From Bog-473 sp036502025 (GTDB lineage Bacteria; Actinomycetota; Acidimicrobiia; Acidimicrobiales; RAAP-2), in the NCBI GenBank assembly GCA_036502025.1, contig DASXZJ010000126.1, positions 20,781 through 84,780 on the forward strand: a stretch of DNA of 64,000 nt, read 5' to 3'. The first letter of the stretch is position 1. Each line of letters opens with the position of its first letter. A program made the position numbers and the translations under genes. Below are positions 26,764-35,212 of the stretch, in pieces. Under the pieces are notes generated by a model. That model was given only the letters and a program-made list of their open reading frames with translations. It did not search any database and had not been told where the DNA came from.

Positions 26764-26779
26764 TTGACAAAGTTGTCAA
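26764..26779. promoter_or_regulatory. Family A operator, site 3 (perfect)
   Basis: TTGACA-AAGT-TGTCAA, a perfect consensus site two bases after the preceding stop codon and 72 bases before the amidohydrolase start at 26852. Confidence 0.65.
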
Positions 26780-26851
26780 GTTAGGCGAAACTCAAGGCTC
26801 GGGCGCGAGAAGGTCTACGCGCCCGCGATCAGGTTCCGAGGAGGTGCGGCC

Positions 26852-28054
26852 GTGGCTGTTCTCGACCAACCCGTGGCAGCCGAGGCCATCACCTACGGCA
26901 TCTACGACGCCGACGAGCACTACTACGAGCCGGAGGACGCTGTCTCCCGGCACCTCGAGGCCAAGTACCGGCATGCCGTGAGGTGGATCGAACTCGACGG
27001 CCGCCGGACGCTGCTCGTAAACGATCGGCTCCTCAAGCTCATTCCCAACCCGACGTACGACCCCGTGGGCGTACCGGGGTCACTCGAGTCGTACTTTCGG
27101 GGGCGGAACCAGGAGGGCAAGGAGCTCCGTGACCTCATCGAGGTGCAGCGCATCCAGCCCGAGTACCGCGATCGAGGGAAACGCGTCGCCGCCATGAACG
27201 CCCAGGGGGTCGACTTCGCCTGGCTACTCCCGAGCCTCGGTCTGGGTCTCGAGGAGATGCTGACCGACGATACCGAAACGGCGTCCGCCGTCTTTCGCAG
27301 TTACAACCGATGGTTGGAGGAGGACTGGGGCTACGACCTCGACGGCCGAATCCAGACCGGTCCGATGATCACCCTGTTGGATCCGGTGGCGGCCGAAGCC
27401 GAGCTCGAGCGGGTGATCGAGCTCGGGGCCCGGTTCATCACGCTCAGGCCGGCGCCGGTGGCTGTCCCCGGGCGCCCGCGCTCGCTCGGTGATCCGGCCC
27501 ACGACCGGGTGTGGGCGATGGCAGCCGAAGCGGGCGTCGTCGTGGCTTTCCATGCCGCCGACTCGGGCTACGGGAGGTACGCGGCGGACTGGGGCGATTC
27601 GGGCCACTTCAGTGGGCTGCGACTCTCCCCCTTCTCCGAGGTGCTGGGCATCCACATCGAGCGTCCCGTCTTCGACACCATGGCCGCGCTGGTGTGCCAC
27701 GGCGTGTTCGATCGTCATCCCACCCTGCGCGTGGCCACCGTCGAGCTGGGCGCGGGCTGGGTGCCCGAACTGTTCCGCCGTTTCCGTGCCGCCTACGGCA
27801 AGGTGCCCCAGCTCTTCGGTCGCGATCCGTCCGACGCCTTCCGTGAACATGTCTGGGTGGCGCCCTTCTACGAGGACGACATGCGACTCCTGTGCGACGT
27901 CATGGGCGTGGAGCACCTGCTGGTCGGATCCGACTGGCCCCACCCCGAGGGTCTCCGCGAGCCACGGTCTGCCCTCACCGATTTCGCAGTGCTCGAGCCC
28001 GATGAGCAGCGCCAGGTCCTGCGCGACAACCTGAGCGGGCTGTCGGGTCGCTGA
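26852..28054 (+). CDS. Amidohydrolase-2 family protein
   Basis: A 400-aa TIM-barrel metal-dependent hydrolase/decarboxylase. Metal ligands are suggested by 'DADEHYYEPEDA' at the N terminus, 'VVAFHAADSGYGRY' in the middle and 'LVGSDWPHPEGL' near residue 357. The GTG at 26852 follows GAGGAGG. It is a different subgroup from the pair at 10668 and 41404 (no 'DYPHSDSTW' motif). It is alone downstream of a perfect family A site and converges on the enoyl-CoA hydratase gene with ten bases between stops. Confidence 0.8.
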   Translation: MAVLDQPVAAEAITYGIYDADEHYYEPEDAVSRHLEAKYRHAVRWIELDGRRTLLVNDRLLKLIPNPTYDPVGVPGSLESYFRGRNQEGKELRDLIEVQRIQPEYRDRGKRVAAMNAQGVDFAWLLPSLGLGLEEMLTDDTETASAVFRSYNRWLEEDWGYDLDGRIQTGPMITLLDPVAAEAELERVIELGARFITLRPAPVAVPGRPRSLGDPAHDRVWAMAAEAGVVVAFHAADSGYGRYAADWGDSGHFSGLRLSPFSEVLGIHIERPVFDTMAALVCHGVFDRHPTLRVATVELGAGWVPELFRRFRAAYGKVPQLFGRDPSDAFREHVWVAPFYEDDMRLLCDVMGVEHLLVGSDWPHPEGLREPRSALTDFAVLEPDEQRQVLRDNLSGLSGR

Positions 28055-28064
28055 GAGGGCGCGA

Positions 28065-28838
28065 TCAGCTCTTGCTCTTGAACTTCTCGATCGTCTGGCG
28101 CAGGTCGTCGGTCGAGAAGGATTCACTCTCGGCCGCAAACGCGAACGGAGCCACCCGTTGGATCGCAGCCTGAACATGGAGGTTGATGGCCCGCTTCGTC
28201 TCTTCGACGGACTGCTGGGGCTGCTGCGCGAGCCGGTGGGCCAGGCTGACGGCCGATTCCATCAGCGCCTCGGGGGAGGTGACGAAGTTCGCCAACCCGA
28301 GGTCGACGCAGTCGGACGCCGGGATCCGGTCGCCCGTGAGCAGGTAGTACTTGGCCTTCAAGACGCTCATGAGGAGCGGCCAGGTGACGGCACCACCGTC
28401 CCCGGCTACCAGCCCGATGCTCACGTGAGGGTCGGACATGAAGGCATTCTCGGCGATGTAGACGATGTCACAGCTGACGGCCACGCTGCACCCCAGGCCG
28501 ACGGCCGGACCGTTCACCGCCGCTATGAGGGGCTTGGGGAACTCGACCATCGCGTCCAGGAGGCGGCGAGCCCCCCGGAGCGACTCGCGCCGACGCTGGG
28601 GGTCCTCGTAGTCGAGGATGAAGTTCGGGACGTGACCTCCGGCGCTGAACGCCTGGCCGGCTCCGGTCAGCACGACCGAACGCACCGAACGGTCCGCCGC
28701 CAGGTACCCCCAGATGTCCCGCATGCCCTCATGCATGGCATCGACGAAGGCATTGCGCATTTCGGGGTTGTTCAAGGTGACGACCGCCACCGGTCCATCG
28801 TGCTCAATTTGCAGCTCAGGGATGGGGGCGTAGGGCAT
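28065..28838 (-). CDS. Enoyl-CoA hydratase/isomerase family protein
   Basis: A 257-aa crotonase from the ATG at 28838, which lies shortly after the family A operator. The oxyanion-hole segments are 'AFSAGGHVPNF' and 'NGPAVGLGCSVAVSCD'. The position of the second catalytic Glu of rat hydratase reads 'SIGLVAGDGGAVTWP', so neither classical Glu is present; such members may be isomerases or hydratases using another residue. It is divergent from the Gfo/Idh/MocA gene and shares its operator. Confidence 0.8.
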   Translation of the reverse strand: MPYAPIPELQIEHDGPVAVVTLNNPEMRNAFVDAMHEGMRDIWGYLAADRSVRSVVLTGAGQAFSAGGHVPNFILDYEDPQRRRESLRGARRLLDAMVEFPKPLIAAVNGPAVGLGCSVAVSCDIVYIAENAFMSDPHVSIGLVAGDGGAVTWPLLMSVLKAKYYLLTGDRIPASDCVDLGLANFVTSPEALMESAVSLAHRLAQQPQQSVEETKRAINLHVQAAIQRVAPFAFAAESESFSTDDLRQTIEKFKSKS

Positions 28839-28851
28839 CGTGTCTCCAAAC

Positions 28852-28867
28852 TCGACAGAAGTGTCAA
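28852..28867. promoter_or_regulatory. Family A operator, site 4 (divergent promoter)
   Basis: TCGACA-GAAG-TGTCAA, one mismatch. On the plus strand it is followed directly by TATGGT; on the minus strand by TTTGGA and then, six bases on, the ATG at 28838. One operator thus sits between two outward -10-like elements. Confidence 0.65.
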
Positions 28868-28950
28868 GTATGGTGGAGCGGTCCTTAACGTGCAACCACC
28901 GGCACCAAGGCAAGGGGGCAGCACATGACAACCGCTCGGGACGGGTCGCG

Positions 28951-30051
28951 ATGAGCCCTACGCCGATCAGGGTCGGCATCATCGGGGTCGGGTGGGGATC
29001 GCTGGTCCAGGTACCGGCCTTCCAAATGGTTCCCGCATTCGAGGTGGTCGCGCTGTGCTCCCGTCAGGGCGACCGTGTGGCGGCGGCCGGCGAGCGGCTC
29101 GGCATCACCGACGTGTCGACGGATTGGAAGGCGCTCGTGGCTCGCGACGATCTCGATCTGATCTCGGTCTGCACGCCGGTAGATCTCCATCACGAGCAGG
29201 TGCTGGCGGCCCTCGCCAACGGCAAGGACGTCCTGGTCGAGAAGCCACTCGCCCTCGACAGCGGACAGACCGCCGAGATGCTGGCGGCCGCCGAGGCCGC
29301 GGGGTCCCGTCACGCCGTGTGCTTCGAGGGCCGGTGGGAGCCGACTCGCCTCAGGATCTGGGAAACCGTCGCTTCGGGCAGCCTGGGCGTGCCGTATCTC
29401 GCGCGCGGCTCGGCCACCGCCGATTTCTGGCATCCCAGCCGCGGGACCCAGTCCGAATGGATGTACCGCAAGGATCAGGGCGGCGGGTACCTGATGGGCA
29501 TGGCGTCGCACGACATCGACTTCGTGTGCGCGCTGTTCGGCGAGCCGGCGGCGGTCTGTGCCGATGTCCGCACGACGGTGACCGAGCGCCGGCGTGACGA
29601 CGGAACCACGCTCGAGGTCGATGCGGACGACACCTCGGCGCTGGTCCTGCGGATGGCCAACGGGATGCTGGTCACCATCATGGCCACCGCGGTGGCCCTC
29701 GGGCGCTCCGACCGATCCTTCGATGCCTTCGGCAGTACGGGCTCCGTGCACTTCCGTGGCCCCCTCCTCGGCGAGGGCACGGTCGAGCTCCGTGCCGGCA
29801 CGGTGGGTCAGGACGCGATGATCGACCTTCCGCTCCACCACCGCATGCCGGCGAGCGGCGCCGCGCTCCCACCACGGCGTTCAGCCAGCGCCATACGTGC
29901 GCTGGCGCTCATGCTGGAGGACTGGCTCCCCGCCTTCCACGGCGAGCCCACCTCGGTACCGACGCTCGTCGACGGACACCGGGTGCAGCGGGTCATCGAG
30001 GCCGCCATCCGCTCGAGCGCCGGCGAGGGGTGGGTATCCCTGGAAACTTGA
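28951..30051 (+). CDS. Gfo/Idh/MocA family oxidoreductase
   Basis: A 366-aa NAD(P)-dependent oxidoreductase. The N-terminal Rossmann fold has 'VGIIGVGWGSLVQVPAF' and the family motif 'DVLVEKPLALDSGQTAEMLA' (Lys of EKP near residue 94); the C-terminal sheet domain includes 'GGYLMGMASHDIDFVCALFG' with the conserved His. Substrates are usually sugars, inositols or related polyols, so it may act on a glycosidic or hydroxylated ring compound. The ATG at 28951 overlaps the stop of a nine-codon ORF at 28925. Its own stop lies inside the next family A site. Confidence 0.85.
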   Translation: MSPTPIRVGIIGVGWGSLVQVPAFQMVPAFEVVALCSRQGDRVAAAGERLGITDVSTDWKALVARDDLDLISVCTPVDLHHEQVLAALANGKDVLVEKPLALDSGQTAEMLAAAEAAGSRHAVCFEGRWEPTRLRIWETVASGSLGVPYLARGSATADFWHPSRGTQSEWMYRKDQGGGYLMGMASHDIDFVCALFGEPAAVCADVRTTVTERRRDDGTTLEVDADDTSALVLRMANGMLVTIMATAVALGRSDRSFDAFGSTGSVHFRGPLLGEGTVELRAGTVGQDAMIDLPLHHRMPASGAALPPRRSASAIRALALMLEDWLPAFHGEPTSVPTLVDGHRVQRVIEAAIRSSAGEGWVSLET

Positions 30052-30063
30052 CACAATTGTCGA
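30048..30063. promoter_or_regulatory. Family A operator, site 5
   Basis: TTGACA-CAAT-TGTCGA, one mismatch, overlapping the stop of the upstream gene. TACGGT (30065-30070) follows at once and ends seven bases before the GTG at 30078, the spacing expected for a leaderless transcript. Confidence 0.65.
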
Positions 30064-30077
30064 GTACGGTCGCCCCG

Positions 30078-30995
30078 GTGCGGTTCATCTACCAGTACCC
30101 CGAGACGTACGGCAGTGAAGGCGACATGCTCCATGCCGGGCCGGTCGCCGAACTGGCCCAGCGGGCGGAGGCTTCTGGATGGAGCGGATTCGCCTTCACG
30201 GAGCATCCGGTTCCGGGATCGAAGTGGCTCGAATCGGGCGGCCATCAGAGCCTCGACCCGTTCGTTGCGCTCGGTCACGTCGCCGCCGTGACCACCCGTC
30301 TCCGGCTGCTGACCTTCCTCACCGTGCTGCCGTACCGGAACCCGAACCTGGTGGCCAAGGCGGCGACGACCATCGATCGGCTCTCCAACGGGCGGCTCAT
30401 CCTCGGCGTCGGCGCCGGCTACATGAAGGCCGAGTACCACGCGCTGGGCGTCAAGTTCGACGACCGGAACAAGCTCATGGACGAAGCGCTCGACGTGTTG
30501 CCGCTGCACTGGAGCGGCCAGCCGTTCGACTACGAAGGCCACGGCTTCAGCGCGCGCCAGGTCATCGGTCTCCCCCGGCCCGCGCAGGACCCGATCCCGA
30601 TCTGGATCGGCGGGAACAGCGCCCTGACCCGGCGGAGGGTGGCGCAGAAGGCACAGGGCTGGATGCCGCTCACCAGCGCCGTGGACATTTCAGCGACGAC
30701 CCGGACCCCCCGCATCGACTCGGTCGACGACCTCGGGCGCCGCATCCGGGCGCTGCTCGACGAAGCGGGAGACCGAGCGGACGGTATCGACATCGCCGTC
30801 GCCTATACGGATCCGACCGTCGCCGAACCCGAGGTCGACCTCGAGCGCCACCGCGACGCACTCGGGCGGTTGGGTGAGGTCGGCGCCACCTGGATCATCC
30901 TGCCCGGCCCACCCGGTGTCTACCCCGCGACGGCCGAACTACTGGAGTCGTTCGCCCGGAACTACATCACACCGGACGGCGCCGCCACGCCTTGA
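30078..30995 (+). CDS. LLM-class F420-dependent oxidoreductase
   Basis: A 305-aa luciferase-like TIM barrel with 'GWSGFAFTEHPVPGSKWL', 'LRLLTFLTVLPYRNPNLVAK', 'LSNGRLILGVGAGYMKAEY' and 'PIPIWIGGNSALTRRRVAQ', the standard order for F420-dependent dehydrogenases/reductases. The GTG at 30078 follows a probable -10 by seven bases, without a Shine-Dalgarno sequence. It is a different subgroup from the one at 8239. It precedes the VOC and HMG-CoA-synthase-like genes. Confidence 0.85.
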   Translation: MRFIYQYPETYGSEGDMLHAGPVAELAQRAEASGWSGFAFTEHPVPGSKWLESGGHQSLDPFVALGHVAAVTTRLRLLTFLTVLPYRNPNLVAKAATTIDRLSNGRLILGVGAGYMKAEYHALGVKFDDRNKLMDEALDVLPLHWSGQPFDYEGHGFSARQVIGLPRPAQDPIPIWIGGNSALTRRRVAQKAQGWMPLTSAVDISATTRTPRIDSVDDLGRRIRALLDEAGDRADGIDIAVAYTDPTVAEPEVDLERHRDALGRLGEVGATWIILPGPPGVYPATAELLESFARNYITPDGAATP

Positions 30996-31012
30996 CCGAT
31001 TTACTCGTTGTC

Positions 31013-31036
31013 CTTTCGGTAAGACTTGCGATACTG
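31013..31036 (+). promoter_or_regulatory. Family C site with -10 element
   Basis: CTTTCGGTAAG, five bases, then CGATACTG, matching the layout at 876-898. GATACT (31030-31035) reads as the -10 for the VOC gene starting at 31063. Confidence 0.45.
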
Positions 31037-31062
31037 TCATGCCGTCCTGCCGAGGGGGTGCC

Positions 31063-31953
31063 ATGACCGATGCCGCCGGACTCCGGGCCGCCGGAGCCCT
31101 GCACTGCAACCTGAACGTCCGCACCCTCGCCGGGGCGTCGGGCGTGTACGAGGCACTCGGGCTCCGCGTCACGATGCAGAGCCGGGCCGAGGGCCAGGAC
31201 GCCAGCGCCATGGGACTCGGCCAGGCCACCGACAGCGAGGCGTGGTTCCTCTACGACGGCCGCGGCGGACGAAGGGCACCCGCCGTCGAGCTCGTCGAGT
31301 GGCTCGAACCCAAGACGGCCGGGAACGCCTACGCGCACCCCGGCGAGGTCGGCATGCAGGCGCTGGGGTTCGACGTACCCGATCTCGACGCGGCGATCGC
31401 CGCGGTCACGGCCCAGGGAGCACGCGTGCGGCCGGGAGGACCCGATGGCGTGGATGCCGTCGTCCTCGACGCTGACGGCGTGGCGCTCGAGCTCCGCGGT
31501 GCGGCGGTGGAATCGTCCGTCCTGCGCTACGCCCGGATCGTGTGCGCCGACCTGGAGCGATCGTCCGAGTGGTACGCCAGGTTGGGCTTCGACCCGCTGG
31601 GCCACGAGGCTCCGCTCCAGTGGCACCACGCCGGCAAAGCGACGACGGTGTCCGAGCTCCGGCTGGCGCTGGCCGGGCCGCCGCCGCTCGAGCTGCGGCT
31701 CACCGGGTGGGGTTCACACCCGACCGCACCGGCACACGGGCAGGCGAACGACCGTGGGCTCTTCCGCATGGCACTGGCCGTGCCTGACGTGCGGGCCGCC
31801 GTCGCCGCGGCGCGGCAGTCGGGTGGCATCGACGCCAGTGAGGCCTCGTTCATCCCACTCCCCGGCACCCGACTCGGAGGCCTGTGGGTGTCCTTCTTCC
31901 GGGACCCCGACGGCGTGATGGTCGAGTACGTCGAACGGTCCCTCGGGTCGTGA
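31063..31953 (+). CDS. VOC-superfamily protein with two glyoxalase-fold domains
   Basis: A 296-aa protein from the ATG at 31063 (preceded by GAGGGGG). Two vicinal-oxygen-chelate modules are visible: residues about 8-140 ('HCNLNVRTLAGASGVYEALG') and about 148-295 ('YARIVCADLERSSEWYARLG' ... 'FFRDPDGVMVEYVE'). The canonical metal ligands are only partly kept: the C-terminal Glu of 'MVEY' is present, while the first His has become Arg or is shifted. Members include extradiol dioxygenases, epimerases and isomerases. It leads an apparent operon with the HMG-CoA-synthase-like fusion and thiolase under a family C site. Confidence 0.7.
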   Translation: MTDAAGLRAAGALHCNLNVRTLAGASGVYEALGLRVTMQSRAEGQDASAMGLGQATDSEAWFLYDGRGGRRAPAVELVEWLEPKTAGNAYAHPGEVGMQALGFDVPDLDAAIAAVTAQGARVRPGGPDGVDAVVLDADGVALELRGAAVESSVLRYARIVCADLERSSEWYARLGFDPLGHEAPLQWHHAGKATTVSELRLALAGPPPLELRLTGWGSHPTAPAHGQANDRGLFRMALAVPDVRAAVAAARQSGGIDASEASFIPLPGTRLGGLWVSFFRDPDGVMVEYVERSLGS

Positions 31954-31957
31954 GGAC

Positions 31958-33130
31958 ATGATCGCCCGAATCGCCACCTACCTCCCGCTGTGGTCGGGCC
32001 GGCCGGGCCGCCAGATGGGGCCCGATGAGGACGCCGTCACGATGGCCGTCGAGGCCGGCCGGGCCGCCCTCGAGAACCTCGCACCTGACGAGGTGCGCCT
32101 GGTAGAGCTCGTCACCCGCGACTTCCCGCTGATGGAGGGCGGCAACGCGGCCGCGCTTCTGGCCGGCCTCGGCCTGCCCCGCACGACCCACGTGGTCGAA
32201 CGGATGGGCGCGGCACCGGCGATGCTCGACGCGCTCGCCGCGGCCGCCGATGGTACCCTCACGATCGGCGCCGACGCCTCCGAACCGGCCGGCGCGGCCG
32301 CCGCCTGGAGCGGGCCCGGCGGCACGTTCACGTCCCTCACCCGGGTGCACCGCAGCCTGCCCTTGCGGGCGCGGGGCCAGGACGGCGTCGTCCACAAGGA
32401 CGAGGATCCCCGCCTGCAGCGCGAGCGTGGCGTGCGAGCGTCGTTCGAGGCATCCGAGCTCACGGGGAAGCCGGTCTCGGTGGCGGGACTCTCGACGCGC
32501 GACGCGGCGAGCTGGTGCGAGGGCGTTGCGCCCGAGCTGGCGACGCTCGGCGCCAGTGCCCCCCTGTTCGCGCTGGCCGCGCTCGCTGAGCAGCGGTCGG
32601 GAGGCATCGTGGCGGCCGTCGACCAGGCTACGGTCTCCACTGGCACCTGGGAGCCCGGCCGCGTGGCGGTGCTGCGCCTGGAGCGTCCGGCGCGCCATCT
32701 GCCCGCCCGTCGCTCGACCCCGGGTCCGGAGATCAAGCTCTCGTTCTCCGCCTACGACCGCGCCTTCGACGCCAAGCTGCGTTGGGAAGCGGGGTCGTGC
32801 CCGGCGTGCGGGATGCTGGCCTTTCCCTCCCGCTACCGGTGCCTCGGCTGCGGAGCCGAGGGCGATTCCACCTTGGTGTCGCTCCCCCGCACCGGGACCG
32901 TCTACACCGCCACCACGATCCACGTGCCCGTTCCCGGACTGGCCTCGCCCTACACGCTGGCCGTGGTGCAGCTCGACGGGGTCGACGTCCGTGCCCTCGT
33001 CCCGGTCACCGATACGGTGGCGGCGACGGCGGACATCGGGGAGCCCGGGCGCCTGGTCTTTCGCAGGATGGCCACGCGCAGCGGCATCTCGGACTACGGC
33101 TATGCCTTCGCGCCGCACGGAGGGGCGTGA
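31958..33130 (+). CDS. HMG-CoA-synthase-like domain fused to DUF35 (Zn-ribbon/OB) domain
   Basis: A 390-aa fusion. The N-terminal part (about 1-240) aligns by eye with archaeal-type HMG-CoA synthase: 'GPDEDAVTMAVEAGRAAL' matches the start of that fold, and 'LTIGADASEP' matches its core. The catalytic Cys (in 'ACKAGT' of true synthases) is replaced in 'VVERMGAAPAML'. The C-terminal part (about 265-385) is a DUF35 protein with a zinc ribbon (Cys281, 284, 295, 298) and an OB fold. The next gene, a thiolase, overlaps by one base. In archaea thiolase, DUF35 and HMG-CoA synthase form one complex; here two of the three are one chain. The synthase domain is probably non-catalytic or altered. Confidence 0.7.
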   Translation: MIARIATYLPLWSGRPGRQMGPDEDAVTMAVEAGRAALENLAPDEVRLVELVTRDFPLMEGGNAAALLAGLGLPRTTHVVERMGAAPAMLDALAAAADGTLTIGADASEPAGAAAAWSGPGGTFTSLTRVHRSLPLRARGQDGVVHKDEDPRLQRERGVRASFEASELTGKPVSVAGLSTRDAASWCEGVAPELATLGASAPLFALAALAEQRSGGIVAAVDQATVSTGTWEPGRVAVLRLERPARHLPARRSTPGPEIKLSFSAYDRAFDAKLRWEAGSCPACGMLAFPSRYRCLGCGAEGDSTLVSLPRTGTVYTATTIHVPVPGLASPYTLAVVQLDGVDVRALVPVTDTVAATADIGEPGRLVFRRMATRSGISDYGYAFAPHGGA

Positions 33131-34299
33131 TGCGGCGGCGAGTCGCCATCGTCGGCGCGGGCATGACGCCCTTCGCCGAGCATTTCGCCCTCGGCATCAA
33201 GGAGCTGGTGCCCATGGCGGTCACCGAGATGGCCACCAGCGTCGATCGCGGCCTGAACCGCGCCGACATCGAAGCGGCCTGGTTCGGCGAGCTGGCCACC
33301 ACCGACGGTTTCCCGTCCGGCATCCTGGCCGACAGCTGCGGACTCCTCGACATCCCCGTCACGAGAGTCGAGAACGCGTGCGCCACCGGTCAGGATGCGT
33401 TGCGCAACGCGGTGTTCGGGGTGGCCTCGGGCTATGTCGACGTCGCCCTCGTCGTGGGCGCCGACAAGGTGCGCGAGACGTCGGCGCGTGCCACCTTCTG
33501 GGACTGGATGTCCATGACCAGGGACATGGCCTGGGATTACCCCCTCGGGCTGGTGGCGCCGGCCAACTTCGCGCTGCACGTCCGCCGGTACCTGCACGAG
33601 GCACCGGCGACCCGGGAGCATCTGGCCATGATCGCGGTCAAGAACCACAAACATGCCGTGACCAATCCCAAGGCCCAGCTGCGCAACGAGATCACCGTCG
33701 AGCAGGTGCTCGCCGCTCCCATGGTGGCCCAGCCCTTTGGTGTGTTGGACTGCACGCCGCAATCCGACGGGGCCGCGTCACTGTTGGTCGTCGGCGAGGA
33801 ACTGGTGGATCGCTACACCGATCGGCCGGTGTGGGTGCGTGGGATGGGCAACGGCGTTGATCGTGTCATGCACCAGCACAAAGTCGATATGACGACGTTC
33901 CCCGCCACCGTCAAGGCCGCCAAGGCCGCCTACGCCATGGCGGGGGTCGGTCCCGCGGACATCGACGTAGCGGAGGTACACGATTGCTTCACCGGGGTGG
34001 AGCTCATGAGTTACGAGGACCTGGGCTTCGCCGAGCGATTCCGTGGCCACGAGCTGGTCGAGGCCCGCGACCACTACGTCGGTGGAAGGATCCCCATCAA
34101 CCCCAGCGGCGGACTCAAGGCGAAGGGGCACCCGCCGGGGGCGACGGGGGTGGCCCAGGTGGTCGAGCTCTTCGAGCAGCTGCGCGGCGAGTCCACCAAC
34201 CAGGTCGACGGGGCCCGGGTGGCATTGGCCCACAACATCGGTGGCCCGACGGCCGTCTCGGCGGTCACCATCCTCGGGGCCGACCGTCCTGACCGCTGA
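33130..34299 (+). CDS. SCP-x-type thiolase
   Basis: A 389-aa thiolase of the sterol-carrier-protein-x/acetyl-CoA acetyltransferase group. The nucleophilic Cys lies in 'VENACATGQDALR' (about residue 84), the conserved 'EVHDCFTGVEL' at about 283 and the His in 'GHPPGATG' (about 333), so it looks catalytically complete. The start overlaps the DUF35 fusion stop (TGATG), implying a stoichiometric complex. It probably performs ketoacyl-CoA thiolysis, with the DUF35 part bridging. Confidence 0.85.
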   Translation: MRRRVAIVGAGMTPFAEHFALGIKELVPMAVTEMATSVDRGLNRADIEAAWFGELATTDGFPSGILADSCGLLDIPVTRVENACATGQDALRNAVFGVASGYVDVALVVGADKVRETSARATFWDWMSMTRDMAWDYPLGLVAPANFALHVRRYLHEAPATREHLAMIAVKNHKHAVTNPKAQLRNEITVEQVLAAPMVAQPFGVLDCTPQSDGAASLLVVGEELVDRYTDRPVWVRGMGNGVDRVMHQHKVDMTTFPATVKAAKAAYAMAGVGPADIDVAEVHDCFTGVELMSYEDLGFAERFRGHELVEARDHYVGGRIPINPSGGLKAKGHPPGATGVAQVVELFEQLRGESTNQVDGARVALAHNIGGPTAVSAVTILGADRPDR

Positions 34300-34307
34300 G
34301 TGATCCC

Positions 34308-35207
34308 TCAGATCCCGGCGGGGAACGCGCCGTACACCAGCCGCACGCCGTCGACCAGCTCCTCGGCCTCCAGCCGCTTGCCGCCACGAGACTGGTAGCC
34401 GTGATCATCCTTGCGCCAGCCCTCCATCCGGAAGAGCGTGTTGCCCTCGACCCGGAGCACCTGGCCACTCAGCCAGCCCGAATGTGATGACGCCAGGTAG
34501 GCCACCACGGGCGAGATGAGGCCGGGATCGAGAGCGTCGAAGTCGTCGCCCCCGGGCACCGAGGTGCCGAAATCGGAGAGGTCGGCGGACATGCGGGTTC
34601 GGGCTACCGGTGACACGGCGTTGGCCGTGACGTCGTAGCGGGCCATTTCGAGGGCCGTCGTGAGCGTCAACGCGATGATGCCGCCCTTGGCCGCCGCGTA
34701 GGAGGCCTGGCCGACGTTGCCGTTGAACCCCGCCCCCGACGTCGTGTTGATGATCCGGCCCCCAGAGCCCTGGCCCGCCTTGGCCCGGGACCGCCAGTGG
34801 TCACAGACATGTTTGGTCATTTGAAATGTCCCCTTGAGATGCACGGCGATCACTGCGTCGAAGTCGTCCTCAACCATCGACGTGATCATCCGGTCCCGCA
34901 GGATCCCGGCGTTGTTCACCACCACGTCGAGCCGGCCAAAATGGTCCGCCGCCGCTGACACGATCTGCTCGCACGTCGACCAATCGGCGACCGAGCGCTT
35001 CTCGGCATAGGCATCACCGCCCATCGCCCGTATCTCGGACACCACCTGGTCCGCCGGGTCCTCATCGGTGGCCTCGCCCCGCAGACCGACGCCGGGGTCG
35101 ACCACGACGACTCGTGCGCCCTGCCGGGCCAACTCCAGGCAGTGTTCACGGCCGATGCCCCGTCCCCCTCCGGTGACGATCGCCACCCTTCCATCGAGGA
35201 ATCCCAC
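34308..35207 (-). CDS. SDR, HSD17B4-like 3-hydroxyacyl-CoA dehydrogenase
   Basis: A 299-aa SDR from the GTG at 35207, five bases after the TetR stop. Motifs: 'TGGGRGIGREHCLELARQG', 'VNNAGILRDRMITSM', 'NTTSGAGFNGNVGQASYAAA' followed by Lys, and a C-terminal 'RVEGNTLFRMEGWRKDD'. It belongs to the same subfamily as 1240 and 47473. The gene upstream in the same operon is a TetR regulator, so expression is probably autoregulated by it. Confidence 0.85.
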   Translation of the reverse strand: MGFLDGRVAIVTGGGRGIGREHCLELARQGARVVVVDPGVGLRGEATDEDPADQVVSEIRAMGGDAYAEKRSVADWSTCEQIVSAAADHFGRLDVVVNNAGILRDRMITSMVEDDFDAVIAVHLKGTFQMTKHVCDHWRSRAKAGQGSGGRIINTTSGAGFNGNVGQASYAAAKGGIIALTLTTALEMARYDVTANAVSPVARTRMSADLSDFGTSVPGGDDFDALDPGLISPVVAYLASSHSGWLSGQVLRVEGNTLFRMEGWRKDDHGYQSRGGKRLEAEELVDGVRLVYGAFPAGI

Positions 35208-35212
35208 GCCGG

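Noticed and set aside
26764..26779. Family A sites read simply as -35 boxes (TTGACA)
   Set aside because: The second half TGTCAA is conserved in inverted orientation and the next -10-like box is only 11-14 bases away, too close for a normal -35/-10 pair.
28925..28954. A nine-codon ORF overlapping the Gfo/Idh/MocA start
   Set aside because: It overlaps the start by ATGA but is too short to judge and has no SD of note; kept only as a remark.
31850..33118. A 422-codon open frame on the minus strand
   Set aside because: It mirrors the HMG-CoA-synthase-like/DUF35 gene, which has a zinc ribbon and coupling to the thiolase; the antisense frame shows no motif.
34288..34316. A TGAG/CTCA hairpin between the convergent thiolase and SDR genes
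   Set aside because: A four-base stem without a T-run is too weak to call a terminator.
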